Positions 17,168 through 26,191 of a stretch of DNA of 64,000 nucleotides are shown one piece after another; position 1 is the stretch's first letter, and the number at the start of each line of letters is the position of its first letter. The stretch spans positions 1 to 64,000 of the forward strand of contig NZ_JARDJI010000022.1 in the NCBI RefSeq assembly GCF_039907765.1. The letters are read 5' to 3'. The notes below the pieces were generated by a model that had not been told where the DNA came from, did not search any database, and saw only the letters and a program-made list of their open reading frames with translations. This stretch comes from Aminobacter sp039907765. GTDB lineage: Bacteria > Pseudomonadota > Alphaproteobacteria > Rhizobiales > Rhizobiaceae. The translations under genes were made by a program, and so were the position numbers.

Positions 17168-18376
17168 ATGAATTTGCGAAGGCAGAAACAATTCAGGCCC
17201 AATAGGGTGCTTGTACTGGGCGCTGCTATCGGCGCGTTGGCATTTGGAACTTCGGCGCAGGCCGAGGAAACTCTGAAGATCGGCGCGCTCGGTGTGATGA
17301 GCGGGCCGTTTGCCGGCTGGGGTGGCGTGATGTGCCAGACGTTCAAGTCTCGCGCCGGCATGTGGAACGACGATGGCGGCGTGGCGATCGGCGACAAGAC
17401 CTACAAGGTCGAAGTCGTTTGCGTCGACGACAAGGGCGACCCCAAGGGTGCTCAGACCGGTGCCGAAAAGCTGGTGTCGGAAGGGGTCAAGTATATTCAG
17501 GGGCCCAACACGGACTCCACCGCGGAAAGCGCCAAGTCCGTCATGGAGGCAAACGGCACCATCAACATGCCCTACGCCTTCTCGAAGTCGCTCTACAAGG
17601 CACCGGCATCCCAGTCGATCCTCGGCATGGTGGCGTCCTACCAGGTCGGTCCGGTCATCTACAAATGGCTGATGGAAAACAAGGGCGTGAAAAAGATCGC
17701 CTTTGTCAGCGAAAACAACGCCGATCCCATCAAGCAGCGCGATGAAGGCGCCGCCGGAGCAAAGGCGCTCGGCCTCGAGGTCGTCTCGGACCAAGAGACA
17801 TACGAGTCGGGGACGACGGACTTCTTTCCGATCCTGACGAAAGTGATCGGCACGTCTCCGGATCACATCGTGCTCTCGGGTGTGTCGCCCTCGGATGTCG
17901 GCCCGCTGATCAAGGCTGCCCGCGAACTGGGCTTCACCGGGACCATGAGCACCGAAACCGGACAAGACCCCAAGGCCATCTATGAGGTCGCCGGCGATGC
18001 TGCCAACGGGTTCATCGCGGCAGGTGGCGCGAGCACGGAAGCCATCCGCAGCGACTTCATGGTCAGGTTCATCGAACGCTACACCAAGGACTGGGGTGAG
18101 TGGAACGATGTTGCCGGCCTCTATGTCTACGGCCCCGAGATCATGATCCAGACGCTTCAAAGCGCGGGCCCGAAGGCTCTCGAAGATACCGAGGTATTCA
18201 AGGCCGCGCTCGACGGCTTCGTCGGCAAGAACCCCTTCCTGAAGGAGGGCGGCGACCTGAAGTATGTCGGCCGGACGGACTATGGCCAGGCGCGCCAGGT
18301 TTCGGTGCCGATCGTCGTGCAGGCAGTCGAAAACGGCGAATACAAACCACTGTTTGTCGGCAAGCTCCCAGACTGA
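17168..18376 (+). CDS. Branched-chain amino acid-type ABC importer, binding protein
   Basis: A 402-residue periplasmic binding protein of the LivJ/LivK/AmiC (Peripla_BP_6) class. The signal peptide ends with SAQA at about residue 32. The mature protein starts LKIGALGVMSGPFAGWG, the usual first strand. GGAGGAG lies 4 bases before the ATG. In this operon, upstream of ureide and urea catabolic genes, the ligand is more likely allantoin, a related ureide or urea than a branched-chain amino acid; that is inference from position. Confidence 0.9.
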   Translation: MNLRRQKQFRPNRVLVLGAAIGALAFGTSAQAEETLKIGALGVMSGPFAGWGGVMCQTFKSRAGMWNDDGGVAIGDKTYKVEVVCVDDKGDPKGAQTGAEKLVSEGVKYIQGPNTDSTAESAKSVMEANGTINMPYAFSKSLYKAPASQSILGMVASYQVGPVIYKWLMENKGVKKIAFVSENNADPIKQRDEGAAGAKALGLEVVSDQETYESGTTDFFPILTKVIGTSPDHIVLSGVSPSDVGPLIKAARELGFTGTMSTETGQDPKAIYEVAGDAANGFIAAGGASTEAIRSDFMVRFIERYTKDWGEWNDVAGLYVYGPEIMIQTLQSAGPKALEDTEVFKAALDGFVGKNPFLKEGGDLKYVGRTDYGQARQVSVPIVVQAVENGEYKPLFVGKLPD

Positions 18377-18387
18377 CCGAGCTTACT

Positions 18388-18428
18388 GGGCGGCGGTCTG
18401 CCCCATTGGATCGCCGCCTTCTTTCTCT
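18388..18428 (+). terminator. Hairpin with T-rich tail after binding-protein gene
   Basis: GGCGGCG (18389-18395) pairs with CGCCGCC (18412-18418), followed by TTCTTTCTC. It lies 12 bases after the binding-protein stop and 80 bases before the first permease gene. Such a leaky terminator would give more binding protein than membrane components, as is common in importer operons. The loop is fairly long (16 bases). Confidence 0.5.
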
Positions 18429-18507
18429 CGCATGAGGTCCGCGACGTCCCGTCGTGCGCGGGCCACGGGGTGGCCTCAGTTGCCTGCCCGAGACAGGAGA
18501 CCCTCGC

Positions 18508-19368
18508 ATGACGCAGGTTATGCTCAACGCGCTTGTCGTCGGAACGACATATGCCCTCATCGCGCTCGGCATCACGATCATCTTCAGCATCATGAAGGTG
18601 GTGAATTTCGCGCACGGCCAGCTCTACATGATCGGCGGGTTCGTCGTTTACTATTTCAACGTCGTGTTTGGCCTGCCGTTCTGGTTTGGCCTGCTGATGT
18701 CCTTCCTGATCGTTGGCCTACTCGGCGTGGCCATGGAACTCTTCCTGTTCCGGCCAGTCATGCTGCGCGTCAAACGCGAGGAAGTGACCATGCTGCTTGC
18801 CATGGGCACGGCAGTCTTCCTCGAAAGCCTGGCGCTGATCGTCTTCGGCGAGAAGCAAAGGGGCGTACCGCCGATCGCCACGGGAATCGTCGAACTCTTC
18901 GGAGCGCGGCTGCCCACCGGGCGCATCGTCGTGATCATCGTCGCAGCGTTGCTGATCGCAGCACTCATGGCATTCATCGGCTACACCAAGACCGGTCGTG
19001 CGCTGCGGGCGATGGCTCAGGATCGCGAAGCCACGGCGCTTCAGGGCGTCAATCTCAAGTGGCTGTCCGCCATGGGCTTTGGCTTGGGCACGGGGTTGGC
19101 CGGGCTTTCGGGCGGGCTGCTCGTAGCGATATTCGCGGTACACACCGGCGCTGGCACAGCCGTGTCAATCAAGGCGTTCCTGATGATCATGATCGGCGGC
19201 GCAGGCGTCCTGTCCGGTGCAATTCTCGGCGGGTTCGTTTTGGGTTTCCTCGAATCCGTCGGCTATGCGCTCCTGCCGGGGTCACTGACCTTTCTCATCA
19301 TTTTCCTGATCGTGATCTGCTTCCTCATCGTGAGGCCGAACGGGATCATGGGTAAGCCGTGGGGCTGA
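18508..19368 (+). CDS. Branched-chain-type ABC importer, permease (LivH-like)
   Basis: A 286-residue polytopic permease with the LivH N-terminus (LNALVVGTTYALIALGITIIFS) and the conserved VVNFAHGQLYMIGGF word. The segment GYTKTGRALRAMAQDREATALQGVN is the cytoplasmic loop that contacts the ATPase. GGAGA lies upstream of the ATG at 18508. The stop is immediately followed by the LivM-like gene. Confidence 0.92.
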   Translation: MTQVMLNALVVGTTYALIALGITIIFSIMKVVNFAHGQLYMIGGFVVYYFNVVFGLPFWFGLLMSFLIVGLLGVAMELFLFRPVMLRVKREEVTMLLAMGTAVFLESLALIVFGEKQRGVPPIATGIVELFGARLPTGRIVVIIVAALLIAALMAFIGYTKTGRALRAMAQDREATALQGVNLKWLSAMGFGLGTGLAGLSGGLLVAIFAVHTGAGTAVSIKAFLMIMIGGAGVLSGAILGGFVLGFLESVGYALLPGSLTFLIIFLIVICFLIVRPNGIMGKPWG

Positions 19369-19369
19369 G

Positions 19370-20413
19370 ATGACCATGCAAAAGACCATGTCCATGCCGA
19401 ACATCCATCTTCCCGAAAGCGATCGGCCACGTTCCTCGCGTAAGCCTCTGGGTCTGGGAGTGCTGGTTGCCGCGGCATATTTCATCGGAGTTCCGCTCCT
19501 CTTTGGCGCAGACGGCTACCTTCTGAACGTGTTCACGACCATGGCGGCCGTCAGCTTCATCAGCTTCGGCGTGTGGCTGACCTTTGCGATCGGGCGTATC
19601 AATCTGGCCCAGGCTGGCTTTGCGTTGATCGGCGCATATGCAACCGCCATTCTGGTTTCACGGTTCGGCGTTTCGTTCTGGGTCTGCCTTCCGCTTTCCG
19701 GCGCCATTGCAGCCATACTTGGCGGCCTGATCGGCTGGCCCGTGCTGCGGCTGAAAGGTGTCTACTTCGCGATGATAACCCTATGCATCACAGAGGCTTG
19801 TCGCCTGGCCGCCTTGAGCTTCCCGGCCCTTACCAGGGGTGCCCAGGGCATCGTTGACCTTCCGCTCCCGGGCGAGTTGTCGCTTTTCGGCCTCACGATC
19901 ATCCCCGCATTCGAAAAGGGCGCTCGGCTGCCGTTCTTCTATCTCGCCGGCACTCTGATGCTCCTTGGGCTTTTGTTCATGTGGCTTCTCGACACCAGCC
20001 GAGTGGGCGCCGTGTTCCGATCGCTGCGGCAAAACGAGGATCTCGCCTCGAGCCTCGGCATCAACGTCGCCAAGTATCGCGTGGTGGCGTTCATGGTGAG
20101 CTGCTTTTATGCCGGTGTGGGTGGGGCCTTCTTCGCGACCCTGCAACAGAACGTCTACCCCACGACCTTCCAGGTGATCGATAGCGTCTACTTCATGGTC
20201 TACTGCTTCGTCGGCGGCCTCGAATTCGTCATTGGCCCGCTGGTCGGTGCTGCAGTGATGATGAGCAGCTTCGAGCTCCTGCATGAATTCCAGCGCTTTC
20301 AGACGGTCATTTTCTCCGGCCTGATGATCCTTTGCATCCTGCTCATGCCGAACGGCATCCTGAGCGTCATCAAGCGGCGCTCCGGCAAATCGAAGGAGGC
20401 AGCCAATGCTTGA
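19370..20413 (+). CDS. Branched-chain-type ABC importer, permease (LivM-like)
   Basis: A 347-residue permease of the LivM type, forming the channel with the LivH-like protein. The conserved FGVWLTFAIGRINLAQAGFALIGAY and the ATPase-contact region SLRQNEDLASSLGINVAKYRV are visible. Three ATGs lie in the first 20 codons (19370, 19376, 19388); the first is one base after the previous stop and is used here. It overlaps the next gene by 8 bases. Confidence 0.9.
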   Translation: MTMQKTMSMPNIHLPESDRPRSSRKPLGLGVLVAAAYFIGVPLLFGADGYLLNVFTTMAAVSFISFGVWLTFAIGRINLAQAGFALIGAYATAILVSRFGVSFWVCLPLSGAIAAILGGLIGWPVLRLKGVYFAMITLCITEACRLAALSFPALTRGAQGIVDLPLPGELSLFGLTIIPAFEKGARLPFFYLAGTLMLLGLLFMWLLDTSRVGAVFRSLRQNEDLASSLGINVAKYRVVAFMVSCFYAGVGGAFFATLQQNVYPTTFQVIDSVYFMVYCFVGGLEFVIGPLVGAAVMMSSFELLHEFQRFQTVIFSGLMILCILLMPNGILSVIKRRSGKSKEAANA

Positions 20414-21176
20414 AGTTCTCGGACTGACCAAGATCTTCGGCGGCCTGACAGCGGTGAAGGATCTGAGCTTCACGCTGAAGAAAGGCGAGATCCTTTCGAT
20501 CATCGGCCCAAATGGTGCCGGCAAGAGCACATGCTTCAAGCTGATCGCGTCGTTCCTGACCCCCACGGCGGGAACCGTTCGCTTCAACGGCAAGGACATC
20601 ACCGGCATCGGACCTCATGCGGTCGCGCGGCATGGGATTGTGCGGACCTTCCAGGAGAACACCAGCTTCCAGGACATGACGGTGCGCGATGCGATCCTGC
20701 TTGGGTACCAAAAGGACTGCAAGGCGTCATTGGCCGGCATGATCTTCCGATCTCCGCGAGCCCGGAAGGATGACCGGGAAGCCGGCGAGTATGCCGATCA
20801 CGTGCTCGACATGCTGGGCATGACCAGTCTTGCCAACACCGTGGCGGCAGCGCTGCCACATGGAATGTTGCGCAATCTCGGCATCGCGGTTGCGCTTGCG
20901 GCGAAGCCGCAGCTGATCCTCCTTGATGAGCCGTTTGCAGGCTTGAATTCGGACGAGACGAAACGCGGCGTCGAGTTGATCCGCAAGATCCGCGACGAGG
21001 GGGTCACGCCGATACTGGTCGAGCACGACATGAGTGCGGTGATGTCGGTCAGCGAGCGAATCCTGGTGGTGAGCTTCGGCAGCAAGATCGCCGAGGGAAC
21101 ACCCGCCGAGATACAGCAGGACGAGAAGGTCATCGAAGCCTACCTGGGCTCGGAAGACAAGGAGATCGGCCTATGA
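20406..21176 (+). CDS. Branched-chain-type ABC importer, ATPase (LivG-like)
   Basis: A 256-residue ATPase with Walker A GPNGAGKST, the LivG-type Q-loop region GIVRTFQENTSFQDMTV, and Walker B LILLDEPFAGLNSDE. The signature motif reads LPHGMLRNLGIA where most LivG proteins have LSYGQQRRLEIA, so the serine of the LSxGQ motif is replaced in this copy (SxGQ lost). This is a real deviation to keep in mind, because the paired LivF-like ATPase has a normal LSGGEQQ. It overlaps both neighbouring genes (8 and 4 bases). Confidence 0.88.
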   Translation: MLEVLGLTKIFGGLTAVKDLSFTLKKGEILSIIGPNGAGKSTCFKLIASFLTPTAGTVRFNGKDITGIGPHAVARHGIVRTFQENTSFQDMTVRDAILLGYQKDCKASLAGMIFRSPRARKDDREAGEYADHVLDMLGMTSLANTVAAALPHGMLRNLGIAVALAAKPQLILLDEPFAGLNSDETKRGVELIRKIRDEGVTPILVEHDMSAVMSVSERILVVSFGSKIAEGTPAEIQQDEKVIEAYLGSEDKEIGL

Positions 21177-21889
21177 GCGCGCACTTCTCCGTCCGTGATC
21201 TGGCGGTGTCTTACGGCAGGGTCCGTGCCGTGAAAGGCGTTTCGCTCAATGCCGAAGAGGGCCAGATCATTTCCCTCATCGGCGCAAACGGTGCCGGCAA
21301 ATCCTCCATACTCCGCGCCATCACCGGACTGACCGCTCCCGAAAGCGGGGAGATCTGGTTCGACGGCGAGCGCATCGATGGCAAGGGGCCCGATCAGATC
21401 GTGGCGCGCGGCGTGGCGATGGTCCCTGAAGGCCGGCGCATTTTCCCGTTCATGAGCGTCCGCGACAATCTGCTGATGGGCGCCTACCGACGCAAGGATG
21501 GCGCCGGCGTCGCCTCCGACCTTGAAGGCATCCTGACACGCTTCCCGCGCTTGCGTGAGCGCATAAGACAGCAGGCCGGCAGCCTGTCGGGGGGCGAACA
21601 GCAGATGGTCGCCATCGGCCGCGCGCTGATGTCGAAGCCGCGCCTGCTACTGCTCGACGAACCGTCGCTAGGCATCGCGCCGATCATCGTCCGCGAGATT
21701 GCCCGCTTCATCACCAGCATCAACAGGGACAACGGCGTGAGCGTTATCCTCGTCGAACAAAATTCCCGCATGGCACTCAAGCTCTCCAGTCATTCCTATG
21801 TGCTCGAGACCGGCAAGATCGCATTGTCCGGTCCCTCCCATGAACTGGCGGAGAACGATGATGTCCGGCGCGCCTATCTCGGAGGCTAG
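21173..21889 (+). CDS. Branched-chain-type ABC importer, ATPase (LivF-like)
   Basis: A 238-residue ATPase with Walker A GANGAGKSS, the LivF word VPEGRRIFPFMSVRDNLLMGAY, the signature LSGGEQQMVAIGRALM and Walker B LLLLDEPSLGIAP. With the LivG-like protein it forms a heterodimer. The start overlaps the previous gene by 4 bases. The first catabolic gene of the operon begins 10 bases after its stop. Confidence 0.92.
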   Translation: MSAHFSVRDLAVSYGRVRAVKGVSLNAEEGQIISLIGANGAGKSSILRAITGLTAPESGEIWFDGERIDGKGPDQIVARGVAMVPEGRRIFPFMSVRDNLLMGAYRRKDGAGVASDLEGILTRFPRLRERIRQQAGSLSGGEQQMVAIGRALMSKPRLLLLDEPSLGIAPIIVREIARFITSINRDNGVSVILVEQNSRMALKLSSHSYVLETGKIALSGPSHELAENDDVRRAYLGG

Positions 21890-21898
21890 GGGCAGGCG

Positions 21899-22654
21899 AT
21901 GAAGATCGAGATCATCAATCCGACCACCACTGCCGCCTTTGCCATGAAGAACCTGGCGGCTGCGCAAGGCGTTGCCTCGCCTGGTACCGAGATCCTTTCT
22001 GTTTCGGTCGCCAGCGGGCCCCCCTCGATCGAAAGCCACTACGACGAGGCAGTCAGCACGATCGGCATTCTAGAGCAGATACATGAGGGCGAGCGTGCAG
22101 GGGTCGATGGTTACGTCATCGCCTGCTTCGGCGACCCTGGCTACCTGGCTGCCCGTGAGATCGCACGGGGACCGGTGATAGGAATTGCCGAGGCCGCCTT
22201 TCATGTCGCCAGCATTGTGGCGACCCGCTTCTCGGTCGTCACGACCTTGGCCAGGACCAAGATAATCTGCGAGCATCTGCTGCAGGTGCATGGCTTCGAA
22301 CATCAATGCCGGAGGGTCAGGGCATCCGGGCTCGAGGTGCTCGAGCTTGAGGAAACCGGCATGGAAGCGTGCCGCGAGATCGTCGAGGAGTGCCGGCGCG
22401 CCGTGGCCGAAGATGACATCGGCGCCATAGTGCTCGGCTGTGCCGGCATGGCCGATCTCGCCTCCCATATCCAGCAGCAGATCGGGGTTCCCGTCATTGA
22501 AGGCGTTACGGCCGCGACCAAGCTGATCGAAGGCATCGTCGCCCTGCGGCTCGGCACAAGCAAGTTTGGCGATCTCGCCTATCCCTTGCCGAAGCGTCTG
22601 AGCGGAACCGTGAAGCATCTGGAAATTTCGCCGCGCCGCGACGGCCAACACTAG
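21899..22654 (+). CDS. Asp/Glu/hydantoin racemase family; probable allantoin racemase
   Basis: A 251-residue member of the Asp/Glu/hydantoin racemase superfamily. The two catalytic cysteines are visible in VIACFGDPG and VLGCAGMADL. The start KIEIINPTTT is typical of hydantoin and allantoin racemases (HyuE, HpxA). Its position directly before a PuuE-type allantoinase suggests that it interconverts the two allantoin enantiomers so that both can be hydrolysed. A racemase for another 5-substituted hydantoin cannot be excluded. Confidence 0.82.
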   Translation: MKIEIINPTTTAAFAMKNLAAAQGVASPGTEILSVSVASGPPSIESHYDEAVSTIGILEQIHEGERAGVDGYVIACFGDPGYLAAREIARGPVIGIAEAAFHVASIVATRFSVVTTLARTKIICEHLLQVHGFEHQCRRVRASGLEVLELEETGMEACREIVEECRRAVAEDDIGAIVLGCAGMADLASHIQQQIGVPVIEGVTAATKLIEGIVALRLGTSKFGDLAYPLPKRLSGTVKHLEISPRRDGQH

Positions 22655-22687
22655 GGCCAGGCTCGGCAACGAAGAAAGGATCGAACA

Positions 22688-23593
22688 ATGGCATATCCCC
22701 GCGACATGGTCGGCTACGGCGATCGTCCTCCGATGGCAAACTGGCCGAATGGCGCCAAGCTTGCGCTGCAGATCATCGTGGCTTTCGAGGAAGGCTCGGA
22801 GAACTGCGTTCTCCATGGTGATGCTCATTCGGAAAATTTCATTTCCGACCTCATCGGCGCGCCTCAGCTGCTCGGTGTGCGAAACATGAACATGGAGTCG
22901 CTCTACGAATACGGGACGCGCGTGGCGTTCTGGCGGGTGTTCAACGAGTTCAAGGAGCGCGGCATCAATGCCACGGTGCTCGCAAACGGGTTGGCCCTCG
23001 AACATTATCCGGAGGCCGCCAAGATCATGCACTCGCTGGGCCATGAGATAGCGAGCCATGGCTGGAGGTGGATAGATCACCAATGGATGGGCGAAGAAAC
23101 CGAGCGCGCCCACATGAAGCTCGCGATCGATACGATCGCACGGCTGACTGGAGAACGGCCGGTAGGCTGGTATACCGGCCGGTGCAGCCCCAATACGCTC
23201 AAGCTGGTGGTCGAGGAAGGAGGCTTCCTCTACGATTCCGACACCTATGCCGACGACCTGCCCTATTGGGAGAACGTGAACGGCAGGCAGCACTTGCGCA
23301 TTCCCTACACGCTTGAAGCCAACGATATGCGATTTGTCGCGGCGGCCGGCTTTAACTCGGGTGACCAGTACTTCGCCTACCTGAAGGACACCTTCGACGT
23401 CCTTTACCGCGAGAGCGACAGGATACCGCGGATGATGTCCACCGGCCTTCATCTGCGCATCGTCGGCCGCCCGGGACGTTGGGCATCGTTCCTCCGCTTC
23501 CTCGATTACGTCCAGCGGCATGAGGGGGTGTGGATCTGCCGGCGCGATGAAATTGCCCGTCACTGGCACAAGCACCATTCGCCTGAACGGTAA
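22688..23593 (+). CDS. puuE: Allantoinase, polysaccharide-deacetylase type (PuuE)
   Basis: A 301-residue PuuE-type allantoinase, which opens the hydantoin ring of allantoin to give allantoate. It has the characteristic N-terminus YPRDMVGYGDRPP, then ENCVLHGD, YEYGTRVAFWR, IASHGWRWIDHQ, GFLYDSDTYADDLPYW and the near-terminal GRPGRWASFLRFLDYVQ. It has the NodB fold without the usual paired-Asp metal site, as known for this family, which works without a metal. AAAGGA lies before the ATG. It sits between the racemase and the amidohydrolase of the next step. Confidence 0.9.
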   Translation: MAYPRDMVGYGDRPPMANWPNGAKLALQIIVAFEEGSENCVLHGDAHSENFISDLIGAPQLLGVRNMNMESLYEYGTRVAFWRVFNEFKERGINATVLANGLALEHYPEAAKIMHSLGHEIASHGWRWIDHQWMGEETERAHMKLAIDTIARLTGERPVGWYTGRCSPNTLKLVVEEGGFLYDSDTYADDLPYWENVNGRQHLRIPYTLEANDMRFVAAAGFNSGDQYFAYLKDTFDVLYRESDRIPRMMSTGLHLRIVGRPGRWASFLRFLDYVQRHEGVWICRRDEIARHWHKHHSPER

Positions 23594-23618
23594 CCCCAGA
23601 AGCAATCGAGATCGCGAT

Positions 23619-24866
23619 ATGTCGACGTACCTGAGCGAGGCCGATGCCGGCAAGCGCATCATGAGCCGTTGCGACGAACTGGGCAGCATCAGCGAGCCGG
23701 GCGAGGGCGTGACGCGCCTTTACCTCTCGCCCGAACATCGCCTTGCGGCCGAGGTCCTTGTCCGGTGGATGCAGGATGCTGGAATGGACGCCCGCATCGA
23801 CGAGGCCGGCAATGTCGTGGGGCGTTATCACTCCGTGAACGGGGGTGGCCCCTATCTGGTGACGGGTTCGCACATGGACAGCGTGGTGAATGCCGGCCGC
23901 TATGACGGGCCCCTCGGGGTGCTGACCTCCCTGGATTGTGTTGCCGTGCTCGGCAATCAAGGCCGTCGTTTTCCCTTTGGCATCGAAGTTGTTGCCTTCG
24001 CCGATGAAGAAGGGGTTCGGTTTCGGACGACCCTTGCCGGGAGCCGTGCCGTGACGGGCCGTTTCGGCGAGGACCTTTTTGCTGCCAAGGACGCCAATGG
24101 AGTGAGCCTTCCGACGGCCATGAGGGAGTTCGGCCTCGATCCGGCGAAGGTCCATCTCGCGGCGCATCTGTCCGACCAAGTGATCGGCTACGTCGAAGTC
24201 CATATCGAGCAGGGACCCGTACTGCAGGCTGCGAACCTGCCCGTCGGTATCGTCACGGCAATCAGCGGCCAGACAAGAGCCGTGATCAAGCTGAAGGGGG
24301 CGGCGAACCATGCCGGCACGGTTCCCATGGGAATGCGCCATGATCCGCTGCTTGCTGCAAGCGAGATCGTCCTGGAGGTGGAGCGTGTCGCCTCATCCTT
24401 CCCGAATACCGTCGGCACGGTCGGCTCGCTGAAAACCGAACCCGGCGTCATCAACGTGATCCCCGGGGACGTTTCGCTCACGGTCGACCTGCGGTCGCAA
24501 GCCGATTGTGACAGGAATGCTGCCTTCGCCGAACTTGGCGCTGCGTTCGAACTGATCGCCGCGCGGCGTGGCGTCCGGCTGGAGATCGACAAGATACTCG
24601 ACCTCAAGTCGTGCCCCTGCGCGCCCAGCTTCATCAGCCAGATCGAATCTGCCGTCGAGGGAGCCGGCGTTCGCCTTCTGCATCTGCCCAGCGGCGCTGG
24701 TCATGACGGGATGGCGATGAGTGAACTCACGGACATCGGAATGATCTTTGTCCGCTGCAAGGACGGCATCAGCCACTCGCCTGATGAGTCAGTCACCACT
24801 GAAGACGTTGCGGTGGGCGCCGCTGCTCTCCTCCGCTTCATCGAGAATTTTCAGGGAAACCAGTGA
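23619..24866 (+). CDS. Zn-dependent amidohydrolase; probable allantoate amidohydrolase
   Basis: A 415-residue member of the amidase/carbamoylase family (AllC, HpxK, beta-ureidopropionase, N-carbamoyl-amino-acid hydrolase). Metal-site words: TGSHMDSVVNAGRYDG, FADEEGVRF, EVHIEQGPVL and SGAGHDGMAMS. After PuuE the expected substrate is allantoate, giving ureidoglycine plus CO2 and ammonia. The ATG at 23619 is used because the longer frame from 23520 lies inside puuE. It overlaps the next gene by 1 base (TGATG). Confidence 0.82.
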   Translation: MSTYLSEADAGKRIMSRCDELGSISEPGEGVTRLYLSPEHRLAAEVLVRWMQDAGMDARIDEAGNVVGRYHSVNGGGPYLVTGSHMDSVVNAGRYDGPLGVLTSLDCVAVLGNQGRRFPFGIEVVAFADEEGVRFRTTLAGSRAVTGRFGEDLFAAKDANGVSLPTAMREFGLDPAKVHLAAHLSDQVIGYVEVHIEQGPVLQAANLPVGIVTAISGQTRAVIKLKGAANHAGTVPMGMRHDPLLAASEIVLEVERVASSFPNTVGTVGSLKTEPGVINVIPGDVSLTVDLRSQADCDRNAAFAELGAAFELIAARRGVRLEIDKILDLKSCPCAPSFISQIESAVEGAGVRLLHLPSGAGHDGMAMSELTDIGMIFVRCKDGISHSPDESVTTEDVAVGAAALLRFIENFQGNQ

Positions 24867-26131
24867 TGGAACCGAACCAGACCGTCAAACAATCGAGCGT
24901 CACTTCGGCTACTCGCCTGACCGAGTTCGTGCACGCACATCGGGATGAGCAGGTTCGCATGCTTGCGGAGTTGGTGAAGGTTGCCTCCGACAACCCGCCC
25001 GGAGACTGCCAGCGACATGCAGATCGGGCCGCACAACTCTTCGAAAGGCTCGGATTTTCGGTTGAGCGACACAAAGTACCGGATGAACTTGTCAAAAGCG
25101 TTGGGATGATCAGCGCGACAAATCTGATCGTCAGGCACACCTTCGGACCAGGACCAACCATTGCGCTCAACGCGCACGGCGATGTCGTGGCTCCCGGTGA
25201 AGGCTGGACCGTCGACCCTTACGGAGCTGAGATCCGGGACGGATGGATGTACGGGCGAGGGGTGGCAACCTCAAAATCCGACTTCGTTACCTACGCTTAC
25301 GCGCTACTTGCCTTGTTGGCGTTGGGCGAGAAACTGTCAGGTACCGTCGAAATACACCTTACATATGACGAAGAGGTGGGCGGCGACATCGGCCCGCTTT
25401 ATCTCCTTCAACAGGGGGTGACGAACCCGGACTACGCAATCTGCGCCGGCCTGTCCTACGGGGTGGTCACCGCCCACAATGGCTGTCTGCATCTGGACGT
25501 GGAGGTCCGCGGAAAATCTGCACACGCAGCCCGTCCGGAAACCGGCATCGACGCGCTGGAGGCTGCTACCCACATACTGAGCCGCCTCTATTCACTGCGC
25601 GCAGGCTTTTCGAAGCAGCGATCGTCTGTGGAGGGTATCACCACGCCGTCACTCGTGATTGGACTGATTTCGGGCGGCATCAACACCAACGTGGTTCCCG
25701 ACAAGATCGTCATGCGGGTGGACCGTCGCATGATCCCGGAAGAAAACGGGGCGGACGTAGCCCGCGAACTCATCGCATTCATCGAGACTAGCGCAAGGGA
25801 AATGCCGGGCGTTGAGTGTAGCGTTCGGCAGCTGATGCTGGCCGATCCGCTAAAGCCTCTGGCTGGCCAGGAACGCCTGGCCGGAGCACTGCAGAGGCAT
25901 GCGTCGGAGCTCCTGGGAGAGGAGGTACCTACCCACGGCGTGCCGTTGTACACAGACGCGCGCCACTACTGCAACGCGGGCATCCCAACCGTTCTCTACG
26001 GGGCTGGCCCCCGGACAATGCTCGAGGCAAATGCCCATCGCGCCGACGAGAAGCTGAAGATCGATGATCTTGTTCTGGCAACGAACGTTGTAGCGCTCGC
26101 GCTCTACGATCTGCTTTCCGGCGGCGCCTGA
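24866..26131 (+). CDS. M20-family metallohydrolase (ArgE/DapE-like)
   Basis: A 421-residue M20 peptidase-family enzyme. The di-zinc site is visible: NAHGDVVAPG, GRGVATSKSD, YDEEVGGD (catalytic Glu pair) and a late DARHYCNAGIP. The dimerisation domain contains GKSAHAARPETGIDA with its conserved His. It has no match to a defined ureide enzyme that I can recall. Between allantoate amidohydrolase and urease the missing step is release of urea or ammonia from ureidoglycine/ureidoglycolate, so it is a candidate for that step; a deacylase of another N-acyl amino acid is equally possible. Confidence 0.75.
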   Translation: MEPNQTVKQSSVTSATRLTEFVHAHRDEQVRMLAELVKVASDNPPGDCQRHADRAAQLFERLGFSVERHKVPDELVKSVGMISATNLIVRHTFGPGPTIALNAHGDVVAPGEGWTVDPYGAEIRDGWMYGRGVATSKSDFVTYAYALLALLALGEKLSGTVEIHLTYDEEVGGDIGPLYLLQQGVTNPDYAICAGLSYGVVTAHNGCLHLDVEVRGKSAHAARPETGIDALEAATHILSRLYSLRAGFSKQRSSVEGITTPSLVIGLISGGINTNVVPDKIVMRVDRRMIPEENGADVARELIAFIETSAREMPGVECSVRQLMLADPLKPLAGQERLAGALQRHASELLGEEVPTHGVPLYTDARHYCNAGIPTVLYGAGPRTMLEANAHRADEKLKIDDLVLATNVVALALYDLLSGGA

Positions 26132-26191
26132 CGTTCCGACATTCCGGGACCAACCCGAAATCGCACTCCGTTTGTAGAAAGGATGGAGACG

